NCBI RefSeq assembly: GCF_036898095.1
Contig: NC_090768.1
Location: 46,614,042 to 46,678,041, forward strand
Length of the DNA: 64,000 nucleotides
Origin: Palaemon carinicauda
Taxonomy: Eukaryota > Arthropoda > Malacostraca > Decapoda > Palaemonidae
Direction of reading: 5' to 3'
Shown: positions 1-14,250 of the stretch, one piece after another
Position numbering within the stretch: the first letter of the stretch is position 1
Layout of the letters: each line of letters starts with the position of its first letter
Notes under the pieces: generated by a model
Databases searched by the model: none
Told to the model about the DNA's origin: nothing
The model's input: the letters and a program-made list of their open reading frames with translations, nothing else
Position numbers and translations under genes: made by a program

Positions 1-850
1 AACGTGTGCTTCGAAAGGTCCCACTGAATGTGTAACCATTCTAAGCGGCCTGATGGTTGCAGGCGAGACTTTTGGAGATTGACCCGAAATCACAGGTTGT
101 CGAGAAATCGAAGTACTTCCTTCGTAGCTCTGTTGCCTTCTATGGCCGACCGGGCCCAAATGAGCCAACCGTCCAGATAAGCAATGATCTGTATCTCTTG
201 GTTCCTGAGTTGTTCTAACACTGTCTCTCCCAGTTTCGTGAATATCCTGGGATCAATGTTGAGGCCGAAGGGCATGTCTTGAGCGTAAAGGCTTTCCTGC
301 CTAGGCGGAAACCCAGATAATAAGAGAAGTTTCGAGCTATAGGCACATGATAATAGTCGTCGGTAAGATCGACAGAGGTGGTGACGGCCCCACGGGGAAG
401 TAAGGTCCGTACCTGAGAGATAGTCAACATCCGGAACTTGTCGCAGAGAATGTAAGAGTTTAGCTTTGACAAGTCCCAGTCCACTCTCAATGCCGACAAG
501 CCTTTCTTCGGAATTGTGAACAGGCGGCCTTGGAACTTCGGTGATCGGTCCCGTTTGATTGCTTTCTTCTTGAATAACTCTGTGGTGTACTCTTTCAGGA
601 TGGGAAAGGTCACTGGTGGAGGAGGAGGACCTTGTGGCCATTTCCACCTCAAACCTTTAGAGATTATGCTATGAGCCCACGGACCGAAGGTCCAATGGTC
701 TCGAAAGTGGTAAAGTCTCTCCCCTACCGGGACCACCTCGTTGTGAGGGAGTGAATCTAGGTCCTTTCCTTCCCCGAGCCCCCTTTTTCCTAGGTCCGCC
801 TCGATGGCGGAACTGTCTTCTACTCCTGTAGCTTCCTCTCTGGTGTCCAC
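1..850 (-). pseudogene. DIRS-1: reverse transcriptase fragment of a DIRS-type retrotransposon
   Basis: Reading the minus strand from 850 to 1 gives a reverse transcriptase in two frames. The first part (850 to about 290) has a charged linker, then 'FTIPKKG', an LSKLN block and a 'SVDLTDDYYHVPI' motif-A-like block. After a frameshift near 290 the second part has 'MPFGLNIDPRIFTK' (motif B) and 'IIAYLDGWLIW', where the usual YLDDWLIW has lost its second catalytic aspartate. Beyond that (90 to 1) 'NLQKSRLQPSGRLEWL' continues the thumb until the window edge. The order and the DxWLIW signature match RTs of DIRS1-like elements, which are common in decapods. The copy is dead: frameshift, mutated active site and truncation at the edge. 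Confidence 0.8.
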
Positions 851-1099
851 GAAAGGAACCTGAGGGTTCGGAGCTAGGGCTGTATGCAGGCGAGGACATC
901 CAAACAGGGTTGGGCTGTGTACCTGGGGAATCAGTGAGGTAGACCACCTGATGAGGGGGATTCGGATGCATAGGTGTCGAATCAGAGGAAGACTGTGATG
1001 ATGAGTGGGTAACTGACTATTGATGGCAGTGACCCCGGTTCGTTTTGTAGAGGGTAACTCTCTGCTTCTTCTTGAAGAAAGCTTGCTTTTGGTCTTCGA

Positions 1100-1760
1100 C
1101 CTTCTTTTTGGCAGTGAGGCCCCGCCTCACCTGCAATTTTGGTTTGCTCTCGTATCATCTTGTAGAACCTTGTTCACCTCCTCCTGAGGGGAGAGGGTTT
1201 TACCCCATCAGGAGAAAGCTATCAGCCTGCTCGGTTCATGTCTGATAGAGGCCTCAGACAGAACTTATTTCCTACAACTAACCCGAGCAGACCACAAAGC
1301 GTGTAGGTTGAATTGGTAGGGCAGAGATTGGTTCTTCGTGAATATCCGAAACAAAGTCTCAGTGGGATAAATCGAGGCTAGTGGCTCCCCCAGGTGGGGT
1401 CCGTCTCTTTAAGAGTCGGCATGGCCGAACCTTCTTTGTCAGCTTGAATAGTAAGACCTGTCAATTTATCCGTAATAGGCAAGGTAATATTGAGAGCAGT
1501 TGTAGATATGGCGTAGGGCCCATTGTGCGGGGTGAGCTTGGAATTAGCATACCCCCAGACCGACAATATCCTGGTCCAGACAGATTGGGCCTGCTCTTTA
1601 GGAAATATTACCGTTACCTTTGGTACCTTGTCTAACCTAACCAAGGCATGCTCTTTCAATCGAACGAATCCGTTGAATGGGAATTCTAGTCCCTGAGAGT
1701 AAATTCTAGGTCCTCCAGAGGGCGGACGTCTATGCCATCCAGAGTTATGGTACCATCTAT
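1100..1760 (-). pseudogene. DIRS-1: gag-like region upstream of the RT
   Basis: The minus strand between about 1740 and 1378 encodes a continuous protein-like stretch ('GTITLDGIDVRPLEDLEF', 'LVRLDKVPKVTVIFPKEQA', 'WGYANSKLTPHNGPYAI', 'LPITDKLTGL'). It lies directly upstream of the DIRS-1 RT in the same orientation, the place where DIRS elements carry their gag-like ORF. There is at least one stop or frame change near 1660. I recognise no domain with certainty, so the gag label is inferred from position and from similar gag regions in other DIRS copies in this window. From 1378 down to about 970 the sequence is degraded coding sequence rich in Arg/Pro/Gly. Confidence 0.5.
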
Positions 1761-1796
1761 ATATGGGACATGTAAGGCAAATTTCTATGTGTTGTT

Positions 1797-1935
1797 TTTA
1801 TCCAACAGGGAAAATAGCCCAGTGAGGAAAGGAAATAAGGAAACTACAAGATAAGTAATTAACAATTAAAATAAGATATTTTAAGAACTGTAACAAAATA
1901 AATTTTTCATATATAAGCTATAAAAATTTTAAGAC
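1797..1935 (-). mobile_element. LINE-J/SINE-J 3' tail fragment
   Basis: The stretch holding 'ccaacagggaaaatagccca' and 'gaggaaaggaaataaggaaa' matches the reverse complement of the 3' end of LINE-J at 22740-22790 and of several other copies here. It is short and decayed and separates DIRS-1 from DIRS-2. Confidence 0.65.
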
Positions 1936-2079
1936 ACTTTATTGGCACATTCCTATTGCTCATCACTTCTGACATTACCTAGAGTTTTGTCTCAGGAGAG
2001 TGGTTTACATGTTCAATGCAATGCTATTTGTCCTCAATATTGCACCAAGAGTATATACAAATCTTTTAAAAGTAGTACT

Positions 2080-3335
2080 GTAGTCCAATGCCTTCAGTTG
2101 CAGGGAATTTAGTTCATAGCTTATTCAGATGATTTGTTAATTTGGTCAGAGACAAAAGAATTATGCCTCAAATGAACAAAGTTTTGCAGGTTCTTCAGGA
2201 CCTAGATTTATTGATCAACTTTGCAAAATCAAGACTAATTCCAAGAAGGATATTCCAGTGGCTAGGTCTGCAATAAAATATGGTGAAAGCCACATTAAGC
2301 CGTACAAAAGCATCTCAGCCAAGAATTCTAAGGAAGGTCAGATTCTTTGTTTAGAGCCACTTCTCCACTAAGCAGCAGCTGAAGAAGATTATGGGCCTCC
2401 TTCAGTTTGCCTTTATAGTCGACCCAGTGTTAAAGAACAGGTTGAAAGAAGTTCTCAATTGGATGTGGAGAAGGGTGGCTCAGTGGTTTTCTGATCATTG
2501 GGCTCAGTTGCTAGGTTATTGCAAAAGAATTCTCAGGCCATGGATGACGTCAAATTCCTTGGCCATGTCGTTCCCATTGGTCCCTCCCCCATTTACCATG
2601 ATCCTTCATACAAACACATCCCGGTCGGGTTGGGAAAGTCATTCAGAGGAGACCTTAGTGCTCAGAAAAATGTCCCCCTCAGTGTGAAGCATTTCACATT
2701 AATATGTGGAACTGATGACGGTCTTCATGACATTGAAGAGGCTCAGTTTAAGAAGGAACTCCCTTGTAAAGATCTTCATAGACAGCCAGATAGCTGTCTG
2801 CTGCCTCATGGGGTAGGGAAGCTGCTTGAGAACTCTGTGCAATGATTATTCTCATTATGAAGTTCCTTGGGGAGGGAAATGTGCTCCTCCTACCATTCCA
2901 TCTTTCTGGTTCACTCTACGTATTAGCGGACACACTATCCAGACAGACAGTCCTGTATATGGAATGTACCCTGGGCCAGAGATCTTTTCAGTAGATTATA
3001 AGAGTTGGTTCCAGATCTCCAAATAGACCTGTTTCCAACAAAAAAAATCCACGAACTTCCACTATACGAAGCCCAGAATATGAAATCTCAAGAAGTGGCA
3101 AGAGATGCTATAAATTTGGATTGGAACAGATGATCGTCAATCTATCGGTTTCTTCCAAGTTTGGTTCTGAAGGCTTTCAATATCCTTCAGGATTTTTCAA
3201 AGACAGCATTGGTAATAACCCCACTGGCCGAACAGCCCGTGGTATCTACTGCTTCCGCGTCTTGAGACTAAGAATACACCCTCTTCAGTTTGCCTATCTG
3301 TATCAGAGAGTAGGAAGGCAAATTACCTTCACCTT
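2080..3335 (+). pseudogene. DIRS-2: RT C-terminus and RNase H remnant
   Basis: The plus strand reads, with stops and frame changes, as the end of a DIRS-type RT ('VLQVLQDLDLLINFAKSRL', 'RRIFQWLGLQ') followed by RNase H-like sequence. The clearest block lies at 2857-2946: 'MKFLGEGNVLLLPFHLSGS' followed by 'LYVLADTLSRQ', which corresponds to the final RNase H aspartate motif (GslNVLADxLSR) seen intact in DIRS-6. DIRS-2 runs opposite to DIRS-1, and its RT segment resembles the part of DIRS-1 cut by the window edge, so the two belong to one sublineage. Many stops show it is inactive. Beyond about 3030 the homology is faint. Confidence 0.7.
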
Positions 3336-3360
3336 ATGTTTTTTGACCCAGAACCTTCAT

Positions 3361-3695
3361 TGAGTGAACCTGACAGATGGAATGGTGAGGGGAACACATT
3401 TCTCCCCTGAAGGAACTCCAAAATGTTGAGTGAACCTGACAGATGGAACGGTGAGGGGCACACGTTCCTCTCCTACTGTAAAGGAACTCCAAAATGTTGA
3501 GTGAACCTGACAGATGGAATGGTGAGGGGAACACATTTCTCCCCTGAAGGAACTCCAAAATGTTAAGTGAACCTGACAGATGGAATGATGAGGGGCACAC
3601 ATTCCTCTCCTGAAGGAACTCCAAAATGTTGAGTGAACGTGGCAGATGGAATGGTGAGGGGCACACATTCCTCTCCTGAAGGAACTCCAAAATGG
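3361..3695 (+). repeat. 66-bp minisatellite, five copies
   Basis: Units starting at 3361, 3427, 3498, 3564 and 3630 repeat 'tgagtgaacctgacagatgg', a 'gtgaggggcacac' block and 'aaggaactccaaaatgt'. Four spacings are 66, 71, 66 and 66 bp; the second unit carries a 5-bp insertion. Because 66 is a multiple of three, the minus strand stays open across most of the array and repeats '[14 protein letters not shown]'. That peptide matches the RNase H block of DIRS-2 at 2857-2946, so the unit appears to be an inverted, amplified piece of DIRS coding DNA. Confidence 0.9.
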
Positions 3696-3797
3696 GGAGG
3701 GTCACTGCATTGAGAAGTCTCGAGCATGATCTCCCTTTCCTGTGGTAATATACTGTAGCCTGATTATCTTTGAAGAGAGATGTATAGAGAAAGAGAT

Positions 3798-3801
<4 letters not shown>

Positions 3802-3883
<82 letters not shown>

Positions 3884-3892
3884 AATATATAT

Positions 3893-3955
<63 letters not shown>
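3802..3955. repeat. (AT)n microsatellite, left tract
   Basis: Almost pure AT dinucleotide repeat with a few interruptions (GTATGTATA near 3876, ATAATAT near 3890 and 3902). It borders the left arm of the foldback element. Long Tyr/Ile reading frames here are artefacts of the repeat. Confidence 0.97.
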
Positions 3956-7239
<3,284 letters not shown>

Positions 7240-7695
7240 AAAATCAGGATACTATAAGCACAAGGGCTCCAACAAGGACAATAGCCCAGTAAGGAAAGGA
7301 AACAGATAGAATCGTCTGCCTAAGTGTACTTTAAAGCAAGAGAACTCTATACCAAATCAGGAGAAGACCATGGTACAGAGAGGTTTATGACACTGGTTTG
7401 ACAGTGGTTTGATTTTGGAATGACCTACTAGAAGAGCTGTTTACCATTGCTAAAGAGTGGAAAGTAGCCACTGAACAATTACAGTGAAGTAGTTAACCCC
7501 TTGAGGTCCGAAGAATTGTCAGTTACCTTAAAGTTGGCAGGTGTATGAGGAGATTGTGTAAAGAAAAGGCCAAACTATTTGGTGTCTGTGTAGACAAAGG
7601 GAAAATTAGTCATAACCAGAGAGGGACCCAATAACTTTCTAGCAGTAGTATCTCAATGGATTGCTGGTGCCTTTACCAACCTATTACAGTACCTT
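7240..7695 (-). mobile_element. SINE-J copy (decayed)
   Basis: This shares the order of blocks seen at 44355-45035: the 'gggctccaacaaggacaata' tail side, then 'caagagaactctataccaaa', 'ccatggtacagag', 'gtggtttgattttgga', 'gaacaattacagtg', 'caggtgtatgagga' and 'tagtatctcaatgg'. The tail lies at the left, so the element runs on the minus strand. Many substitutions make it one of the older copies. Confidence 0.8.
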
Positions 7696-7954
7696 TTGTG
7701 ATAGGTAACCCACTGATACTAATACACATCATTGGTTGCAGTATGTTTAGAAGCTATAATGGCCAGCTGAAAGGTCCTAGAAAACCCCTTTTGTTCTCAG
7801 GATATGGAGGAGTCTCTCCAAGCAGTCATAGTTTTACTCTCTCGTAATGTGGCTGTCTGAGAAGTCTGCTCTTTGACGTAGGTAAATCCATTAATATTGG
7901 CCACAGGTCTGAAAACCACTCGCTGAAGCTAGTAGGGAGTTGTGAGAATCTTCC

Positions 7955-8395
7955 TATAATTATTATTATTGTTATTATTACTATCCAAGCTACAACCCTA
8001 ATTGGAAAAGCAAGATGCAATAAGCCCAGGGGCTCCAACAGGGAAAAATAGCCCAGTGAGGAAAGGAAATAAGGAAATAAATAACTGAAGAGAACAAATT
8101 AACAATAAATCATTCTAAAAAAAGTAATGTCAAAAGAGATATATCATATATAAACTATTAACAACGTCAACAACAAATATGTCATATATAAACTATAAAA
8201 AGACTCATGTCCGCCTGGTCAACAAAAAAGCATTTGCTCCAACTTTGAACTTTTGAAGTTCTACTGATTCAACAACCCGATTAGGAAGATCATTCCACAA
8301 CTTGGTAACAGCTGGAATAAAACTTCTAGAGTACTGCGTAGTATTGAGTCTTATGATGGAGAAGGCCTGGCCATTGTCCAGAGCTTATCGAAGGA
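7955..8395 (-). pseudogene. LINE-J C-terminus with 3' UTR and (TAA)n tail
   Basis: On the minus strand, 8395 to about 8210 encodes 'GQAFSIIRLNTTQYSRSFI' then 'PAVTKLWNDLPNRVVESVE', almost the same as the C-terminus of the LINE-J copy at 22490-22646. This is the conserved tail of jockey-like LINE proteins. After the stop comes the 3' UTR ('ctgttggagcccctgggctt', 'gggttgtagcttgg') and a (TAATAA)n-type end at 7955-7980. The copy is 5'-truncated, as expected for target-primed reverse transcription. Confidence 0.85.
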
Positions 8396-9352
8396 TTAAT
8401 ATTTAAAAAAGATGGAGGAAATGCATAACTATACCAAACCACTCTTGGTACCTGAGATCCACCACCCATGCTTGAGAATCCTGGCATGAAAAAAAAAAAT
8501 CTCTATCTTCCGAATAGGGAAGCTCCAAGCAAGTGTAGTAGCCTTCCTCAGTCTTTTTGCAACACTTGATACACCATTATCGAGTTCAATTGATCTGCCA
8601 ATATATTTTGTGTCTGGCACAGACAGGTTGCAATATGATGTTCCTAACCTCCAACCAGCACAACATCTCTTATGCTACTAGGAAGGAGGCACTCAACTGC
8701 AGATTTTTCTCTTTGATTATGTTAGACAGGACATTTTTTTTGTTGAAATTCAGGCTCAGTAACACTCCCCCCCCCCACCCAATTGCCAGAATGTATTAGG
8801 GCCTTGAACTCTGCCTTACGTTTTAGGTAGTTAGTGTCTAAATCTGCCTCCCTTTCCATTCAAACACCTGAAAAATGATCATCATTATCCAGGGTTTCTC
8901 CGTCTCAGTCGTTGAAGTGTTGCAGAAAAACTTGAATCTCATCATCAACTACAAAAGGTGTGACTGGAATATTCAAACAATTTCTATTTGTACCTCCACA
9001 GTTACATGAGAGCACAAATTCTATGCTTGTGACATAGACATTTATAATAACAGATTGCAGGCTGCTATACATTTTTCTTTCTTTTATGACTGGGACCTAA
9101 TTACGGTAGTTGGTGAAATCTCTGTCTTAGCCAAGATCTGTGGCATGGTTCTTGAAGCATTGAGAGCACGGTTATTGTCTTCGTTCTTGGCTGGTGCACT
9201 GAGCAAAGGAAAATCCCCTAAGGGGTTTCAAACTGTACCTCACCTTCATGAGGGAAAGGAACCTTTAACCCACTCTTGGGAATGGAAGATTTTAATAGCA
9301 CCCTTCTGTTCCCTTGATCCTAGGCTTGTTGTAGTAGACAAAAGCAGAGATA
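8396..9352. other. Non-coding stretch, no gene recognised
   Basis: No coherent coding signal. An open frame at 9055-9369 (plus) starts in unremarkable sequence and its product has no motif I recognise. A run of C occurs near 8768-8777. Confidence 0.5.
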
Positions 9353-9425
9353 GTCTAACCTCTCCATAAAACTGTCTAACCTCTCCATAAAACTGTCTAA
9401 CCTCTCCATAAAACTGTCTAACCTA
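9353..9425. repeat. 21-bp tandem repeat, 3.4 copies
   Basis: Perfect repeats of 'gtctaacctctccataaaac' plus a final t start at 9353, 9374 and 9395, with a partial copy at 9416. It is a recent local expansion. Confidence 0.95.
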
Positions 9426-10183
9426 CCGTTAATCAAGGGAGTTGTATCATTTCTTATTTCCTTGCAAAATTTCCAAGGAATCATCAGTGCGAGTCCAGCT
9501 AGTACAATATCTAAGAAACCACTAGCTTGACTAATCTCCTTAGGATGGTATTGGTTGCCCTGAGAATCTCGGTATCCCCATTCATGCTAGATGTACTACA
9601 TGTTCTCCGACACTTTACATCCCTCCCCATCATGTTTTACGGGTTGCGATATTGTAAAAGCCCATGTCTGGCTGAAAGGGCCTGTCAGTCTACAACATCC
9701 ATGTTCTTTTCCCACACTTTGCATCCCTATCATTATTTGTTGCCTCTTAACCTAGATTAGTCTTCATGCCCTGTTCTGACAGAGGAGGATATTCCTCACG
9801 CTTACCTTACAAGGAAGCATTCCTTACCCCTGTAATTGGTACATCGTGTATGGTGTCATAAATTCTTTTTAAGGAAGTCTTTTGATTTTATACCTCTTTG
9901 AATTGTGCTTTAACAGAATCAAGATATATTTGACAATAAAGAACAGTAACCATCAAAACCCAAAATAGAGGGAACTTCCCAAATCACACAAAGTAAGAGT
10001 TGTAGGTGTTTGACCAGAAATAAATGAGTGGCTGCAACATTGGAGACTACATTTTTACCCAGCTACTTATTTTTTTGTTTGAAACTCATTTTTGGACATG
10101 GATGGGACTAGGGGACTGGGAATCCCCTCTCCTGTATAGTTACTTCCTGTGAGATATCAAAGTGGAGTGGGGGGGGATGGAGA
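9426..10183. other. Non-coding stretch upstream of LINE-E
   Basis: No gene recognised. The right part (about 9960-10183) may be the 5' UTR of LINE-E, since it runs directly into that element's first coding block. No promoter motif could be assigned. Confidence 0.4.
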
Positions 10184-11445
10184 GTGACTGCTCGCCACAC
10201 TCTAGTTTTGGGGTGTTTGCATGTGCGTGGATGTAATACGATTGAGAGTAAAAGATGTGAGATTGGAAGTATTTTTTGGAATAGAAGGATGGATGTATTA
10301 GCCTTGTGTGAGACAAAGGTAAAAGGGAAGGGTGAAGTGATGTTTGTTGAAGTGACAGGTAGCGTTTCTGGGATTGAAAGGGGAAGAGCAAAAGAGGGTG
10401 TGGCTTTAATGCTGTGTGAATTGATGATAGATAAAGTAGTGCAATGGAAGGAGGTGTCATCTAGGTTAATGTGGGTAAGGGTTAGGTTGAGTAGAGAATA
10501 TTGGGCTGTTGTTAGTGCGTATGGGCCAGGTTGTGAGAAAAGTGAAGAAAAACAGAATGAATTCTGGATGAAAATTGACTAAATGTGTCGAAGGAATTAT
10601 GTAGTTGTGATGGGTGACTTACAAGCCAGAGTGAGTGCTGGAGAGGTAGAAGGTGTCGTTGGGGAGTATGGTGTACCAGGCGAAATTGAGAGGGGTGAGA
10701 GGCTGCTAGATGTGTGTGGAACAAGAGTTGGTGATAGGTTGTAGTTTTTTAAAAAGAAAGATATAAACAAGTATACATGGGTAAGAGTGGTACAAAGGGC
10801 ATTAATGGATTATGTGTTGATAACAAGAAGGATGCTTAAAAGTTTGAAAGATGTGCTTGTATTTAGGGGTATGGCTAATGGTATGTCTGGTCATTTTTTT
10901 ATTGAAGGAAAATTAATTGTAGCAGAACAGTGGGGAAGTGGATTGAGGTATTTAAAAGAAAGGTAGTAGAGGTTGAAGAGTTGAAAAAACCCGAGGTAAA
11001 AAGTGAATATCATGAAAGATTGTAAGTGGCATATGACAGGGTGAAAGTGAGAGAAGCTGGTGATCTCGAGTGGAAGAAAATCTCATAAGGTGATGTATGG
11101 CAAAAGGATTGTTGGAGGCAGCATGAGGAAGGGTAGTGAATGGTGGAATGAAAGTGGAAGAGAAAAAGAGGGCAATTGAAGAATAGCTGCAGAGTAATAA
11201 TGTAGAGAAGTATGAAAGATATAGAGAGAAAAATGTCAAAGTAAAACGCAAGGTAGCTGAGTCCAAGGGGGTGGCTGGCTGGATGTGAGGTCAGGGATTG
11301 GGTCATTCGTATGAAGAGAATAAGAAGTGAGGAGAGTGTAAGGAAAGGGAGGGGTCAAGAAAAGAAGAGACATTGAAAGGTGAAAATGGAAGTTTGTTGA
11401 AAGGAGATGAGGTAAGGAAAAGGTGGGCTGAATATTTTGACATCC
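10184..11445 (+). pseudogene. LINE-E: AP-endonuclease end of a non-LTR retrotransposon
   Basis: The plus strand encodes an APE-type endonuclease: 'MDVLALCETKVKGKGEV' (catalytic glutamate region), 'WAVVSAYGPG', 'YVVVMGDLQARV' (expected GDxN-like block), 'WVRVVQRALMDYVL' and 'MANGMSGHFFI' (SDH-like box, Asp replaced). Stops occur at 10580 and 10742 and several more follow. After the endonuclease comes a linker ending 'ENGSLLKGDEVRKRWAEYF', which in such elements precedes the RT. The sequence breaks at about 11445, where DIRS-3 begins, and the RT is absent. The family's C-terminal end appears at 21218, 22850 and 27660. The start at 10184 is simply the first methionine of the frame. Confidence 0.75.
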
Positions 11446-12826
11446 TCCCGCCCCGCGGAAACTCCCAGGGTCCTCCTCTGTGCTTCCAATACAAAGACTC
11501 CCGTTCCGTCTCCTCTGAAGAGGAAGAGAGGAGCTCCTGACGCGGTACCATCTACCAGGGTCAAGCTGACCCCCACTAGACCTTCTAAGAGAAAGCTTAG
11601 GCTCGCTGGTTCAACTCCTCCTTGATCTCCTTTTCCTCACTCATCACCTCAGTCAGAGGTCCATAGCAGGGAAGAGTCCCTGCCAGATTCACTCCGATCC
11701 TCCCTTAGCAAGGAAGTCCTGTATGATGGCAAAACAACAGCATCGAAACCAGCAAAGGAATTCATCCTTTCCTTAACGGGTGGCCAGCAGAAGGTTCTTC
11801 CATTAAAACCTCCTGCTCTGGAGACCTTTTCCCCTCCCAAGAGGGAATCTAAGGACTCCAAGACACTGCCAAAATCCTCTTCGAGGATTCCTAGACCCGC
11901 AGAGGATGTCAGGCCATCGACCAGCCACTACATCGACCACGACCCACCCCGAGATGATGTCTTGGTGGAAGACAACGATCTAGCTGTCAGTCCTTCGGAA
12001 GTCGAGCAAAGAGAGTCGGAACATGCCTTTTGGTAAGTTCTGGCCTGCATTAGGTCCCTCAACGGATTGGCAGACCTAGCGATAACTCCCTATGAGGGCA
12101 AAGACATGATCCTCGATCGTGTCTTTGGCACTCAGAAGCCCCAAAGTCCAGTGCAGCCTTGCCCTGGTCTCGGGCTGATGAGTGCCAGGCGGAAGGTTTC
12201 CGCTCTGCTCTCAGATTTCTCTGCAATGCTCCGTTCGGGCCCATCCTCGAAGCTCCTCCCACCCCTGGGTGTCCAGCAGAGGAGATACTACACGGTCCCT
12301 GACGAGCCCCTCCCAACTACGTTTCTACACCATTCCTTAGAGGAATTAATGAAGGGAATTTCTCTGGAGAGACTTTTTGGCCTTTAAGTCTTGTTCTGGG
12401 CTACTGAGATCCTGAACCAGGAGGGAGTGGCAAAGTACGCCATGCAGGCTACTTCGTGGCTTGATATGTGGTTAGGATCATTGAGGAACCTGGTGCGGAC
12501 CGAGGATTTATCCAAGGAAGGCAATGGAAACGTTTTTGCTTTCAGGCACTCGTACTATAGGGTTCCTCTCCCACCAAGTCGTGAACTTGTGGGCTAACAC
12601 CATCTTGAGGCATAGAGACTCGGTAGTCAAGAGGTTCTATTACCAGGTCCCACATGTCGAGATCATGAGACTCCAGAATTCCTCTCTGGAGGGCTCCTCT
12701 TTGTTTGAGCCAGGAGATGTTGAGAAGGCGGCGGAGAGATGGAGGAAGTCTCAGCAGGACTCGCTCCTCCGTAAGGCCTTAACATTTAGGACCCCAAAAC
12801 CACCAGCTCTTCCACAGACCAACTAG
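11446..12826 (+). pseudogene. DIRS-3 gag-like protein remnant
   Basis: An N-terminally truncated gag-like region: a Lys/Arg/Pro-rich stretch ('PSPLKRKRGAPDAVPSTRV'), an acidic segment, 'VLACIRSLNGLADLAITPYE', then 'PSSKLLPPLGVQQRRYY' and 'YAMQATSWLDMWLGSLRNL', ending in a helical 'DVEKAAERWRKSQQDSLL' block. The blocks line up with the gag-like region of DIRS-6 (KVLAVIRCHHRL, GASKLLPGLKTQKRFY, MERVRKL). In-frame stops and frame changes fall near 11625, 12035, 12387 and 12560. In DIRS elements this protein is thought to bind the RNA in particles; that role is taken from the family, not shown here. Confidence 0.7.
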
Positions 12827-13157
12827 CTTCAAACAGGACTGCAAAAGGTGTCTTAAGAAGCCCTTTCCTGCTAAGGACCTGAAAGGCTCCAATTCCTCTT
12901 GTGTAGGGAAACATCCTAGAGGCGGCGGCCGTGGCCTCAAACGCTAGGAAAAGCGATCCCCCCACTTGTCCACCAGTACGGGGATGCCTACATCACTGTT
13001 GGAAGAGATGGATGCAGCTCGGGGCGGAACTCTGGGCAGTCTCCATGATTCATACAGGGTACAGTGAACCCTCGTTTATCGCAGTAGATAGGTTCCAAAC
13101 CCGACCGCGATAGCTGAAAATCCGCGAAGTAGGGACACCATATTTACGTATTTATTT

Positions 13158-13285
13158 AACATGTATATTCAGACTTTTAAAACCTTCCCTTTACGTAGTA
13201 CTGTTAACAAACTACCCTTTAATGTACAGAATACTTAATGCATGTACTACAGTACCCTAAACTAAAACGGGCACAAATATTAAAG
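13158..13285. repeat. Internal direct repeat of Tigger, left copy
   Basis: About 125 bp beginning 'aacatgtatattcagacttt' recur at 13892-14018 with only a few differences (for example aatactt versus aacactt). The unit holds 'tttacgtagtactgttaaca' and 'gcatgtactacagtacccta'. Confidence 0.9.
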
Positions 13286-13799
13286 GCGATTTTATATCAT
13301 GCGTTTCCTAAACACGCCAAAAAGCACGATAAAAAATTACCAATGTTTTGTTTACGTTTATCTCTGATCATAATGAAGAAACAAACGCATTTACACATCT
13401 GTGTATAGGTTAGTTTTTGCATCGATTATATTGATTATATGTTGATTTTGTTATTACCAATGTTTTACTTAATTTTTCTTAGGACTTCCAAATAAATGAA
13501 ATGAATGCCATTTATATAATGTTTTTCTTTATGACGCCGCCTGAAACGGAAACCTTCCATTCGCTTACTGTACGCTCCATCTTCGATCGTAATAAACAAA
13601 CGAAGGCATTAAACGCGCATGATGAAAGTGATAAATAATGATAATAAAAGCTTTTAGTAAATATTTTATTACAAATATTATTTACCGTATCTATATAAAA
13701 TCCTACATACGTAGCAAAGCAAGAAAACAATTTTTTTTCTTTTTTTTTTTGGCGTTTAATCAACAATAACAAACTGCCGCAAATGACCGAATGATAATT

Positions 13800-13801
<2 letters not shown>

Positions 13802-13848
<47 letters not shown>
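13802..13848. repeat. (GA)n microsatellite
   Basis: Uninterrupted GA dinucleotide repeat of about 47 bp inside the Tigger non-coding region. Confidence 0.97.
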
Positions 13849-13850
<2 letters not shown>

Positions 13851-13891
13851 TTGTTTTAAATGTAATAAACAAAAAAATATAATAGGTTATA

Positions 13892-14018
13892 ACATGTATA
13901 TTCAGACTTTTAAAACCTTCCCTTTACGTAGTACTGTTAACAAACTACCCTTTAATGTACAGAACACTTAATGCATGTACTACAGTACCCTAAACTAAAA
14001 CAGGCACAAATATTGAAA
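13892..14018. repeat. Internal direct repeat of Tigger, right copy
   Basis: Second copy of the 125-bp unit at 13158-13285. The roughly 600 bp between the copies contains the (GA)n tract. Confidence 0.9.
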
Positions 14019-14250
14019 TGTTAGAATATTAAAGTACTATAAAAAAATAAAGATTGTTACTGTACTCACCATGAAAGAAGTTGAAGAAAAACTTGAATGA
14101 TGATGGCGATGAATTTGCTGCACAGTAGAAATGATGATGATGAAGCTGATGATGTCTTCTACTGTGCAGCCAATTATAGTATTTTACGTCTCTTCAGACG
14201 GAGGTGTCTTTTCCTGGGACACCTTTTCAATTTCTTCCTGGGACACTTCT

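Noticed and set aside
3361..3695. CRISPR-like array of direct repeats
   Set aside because: Units are contiguous 66-bp tandem repeats without variable spacers, and the DNA is eukaryotic.
9055..9369. 104-codon plus-strand open frame
   Set aside because: No recognisable domain, no splice or homology support; size is within chance expectation.
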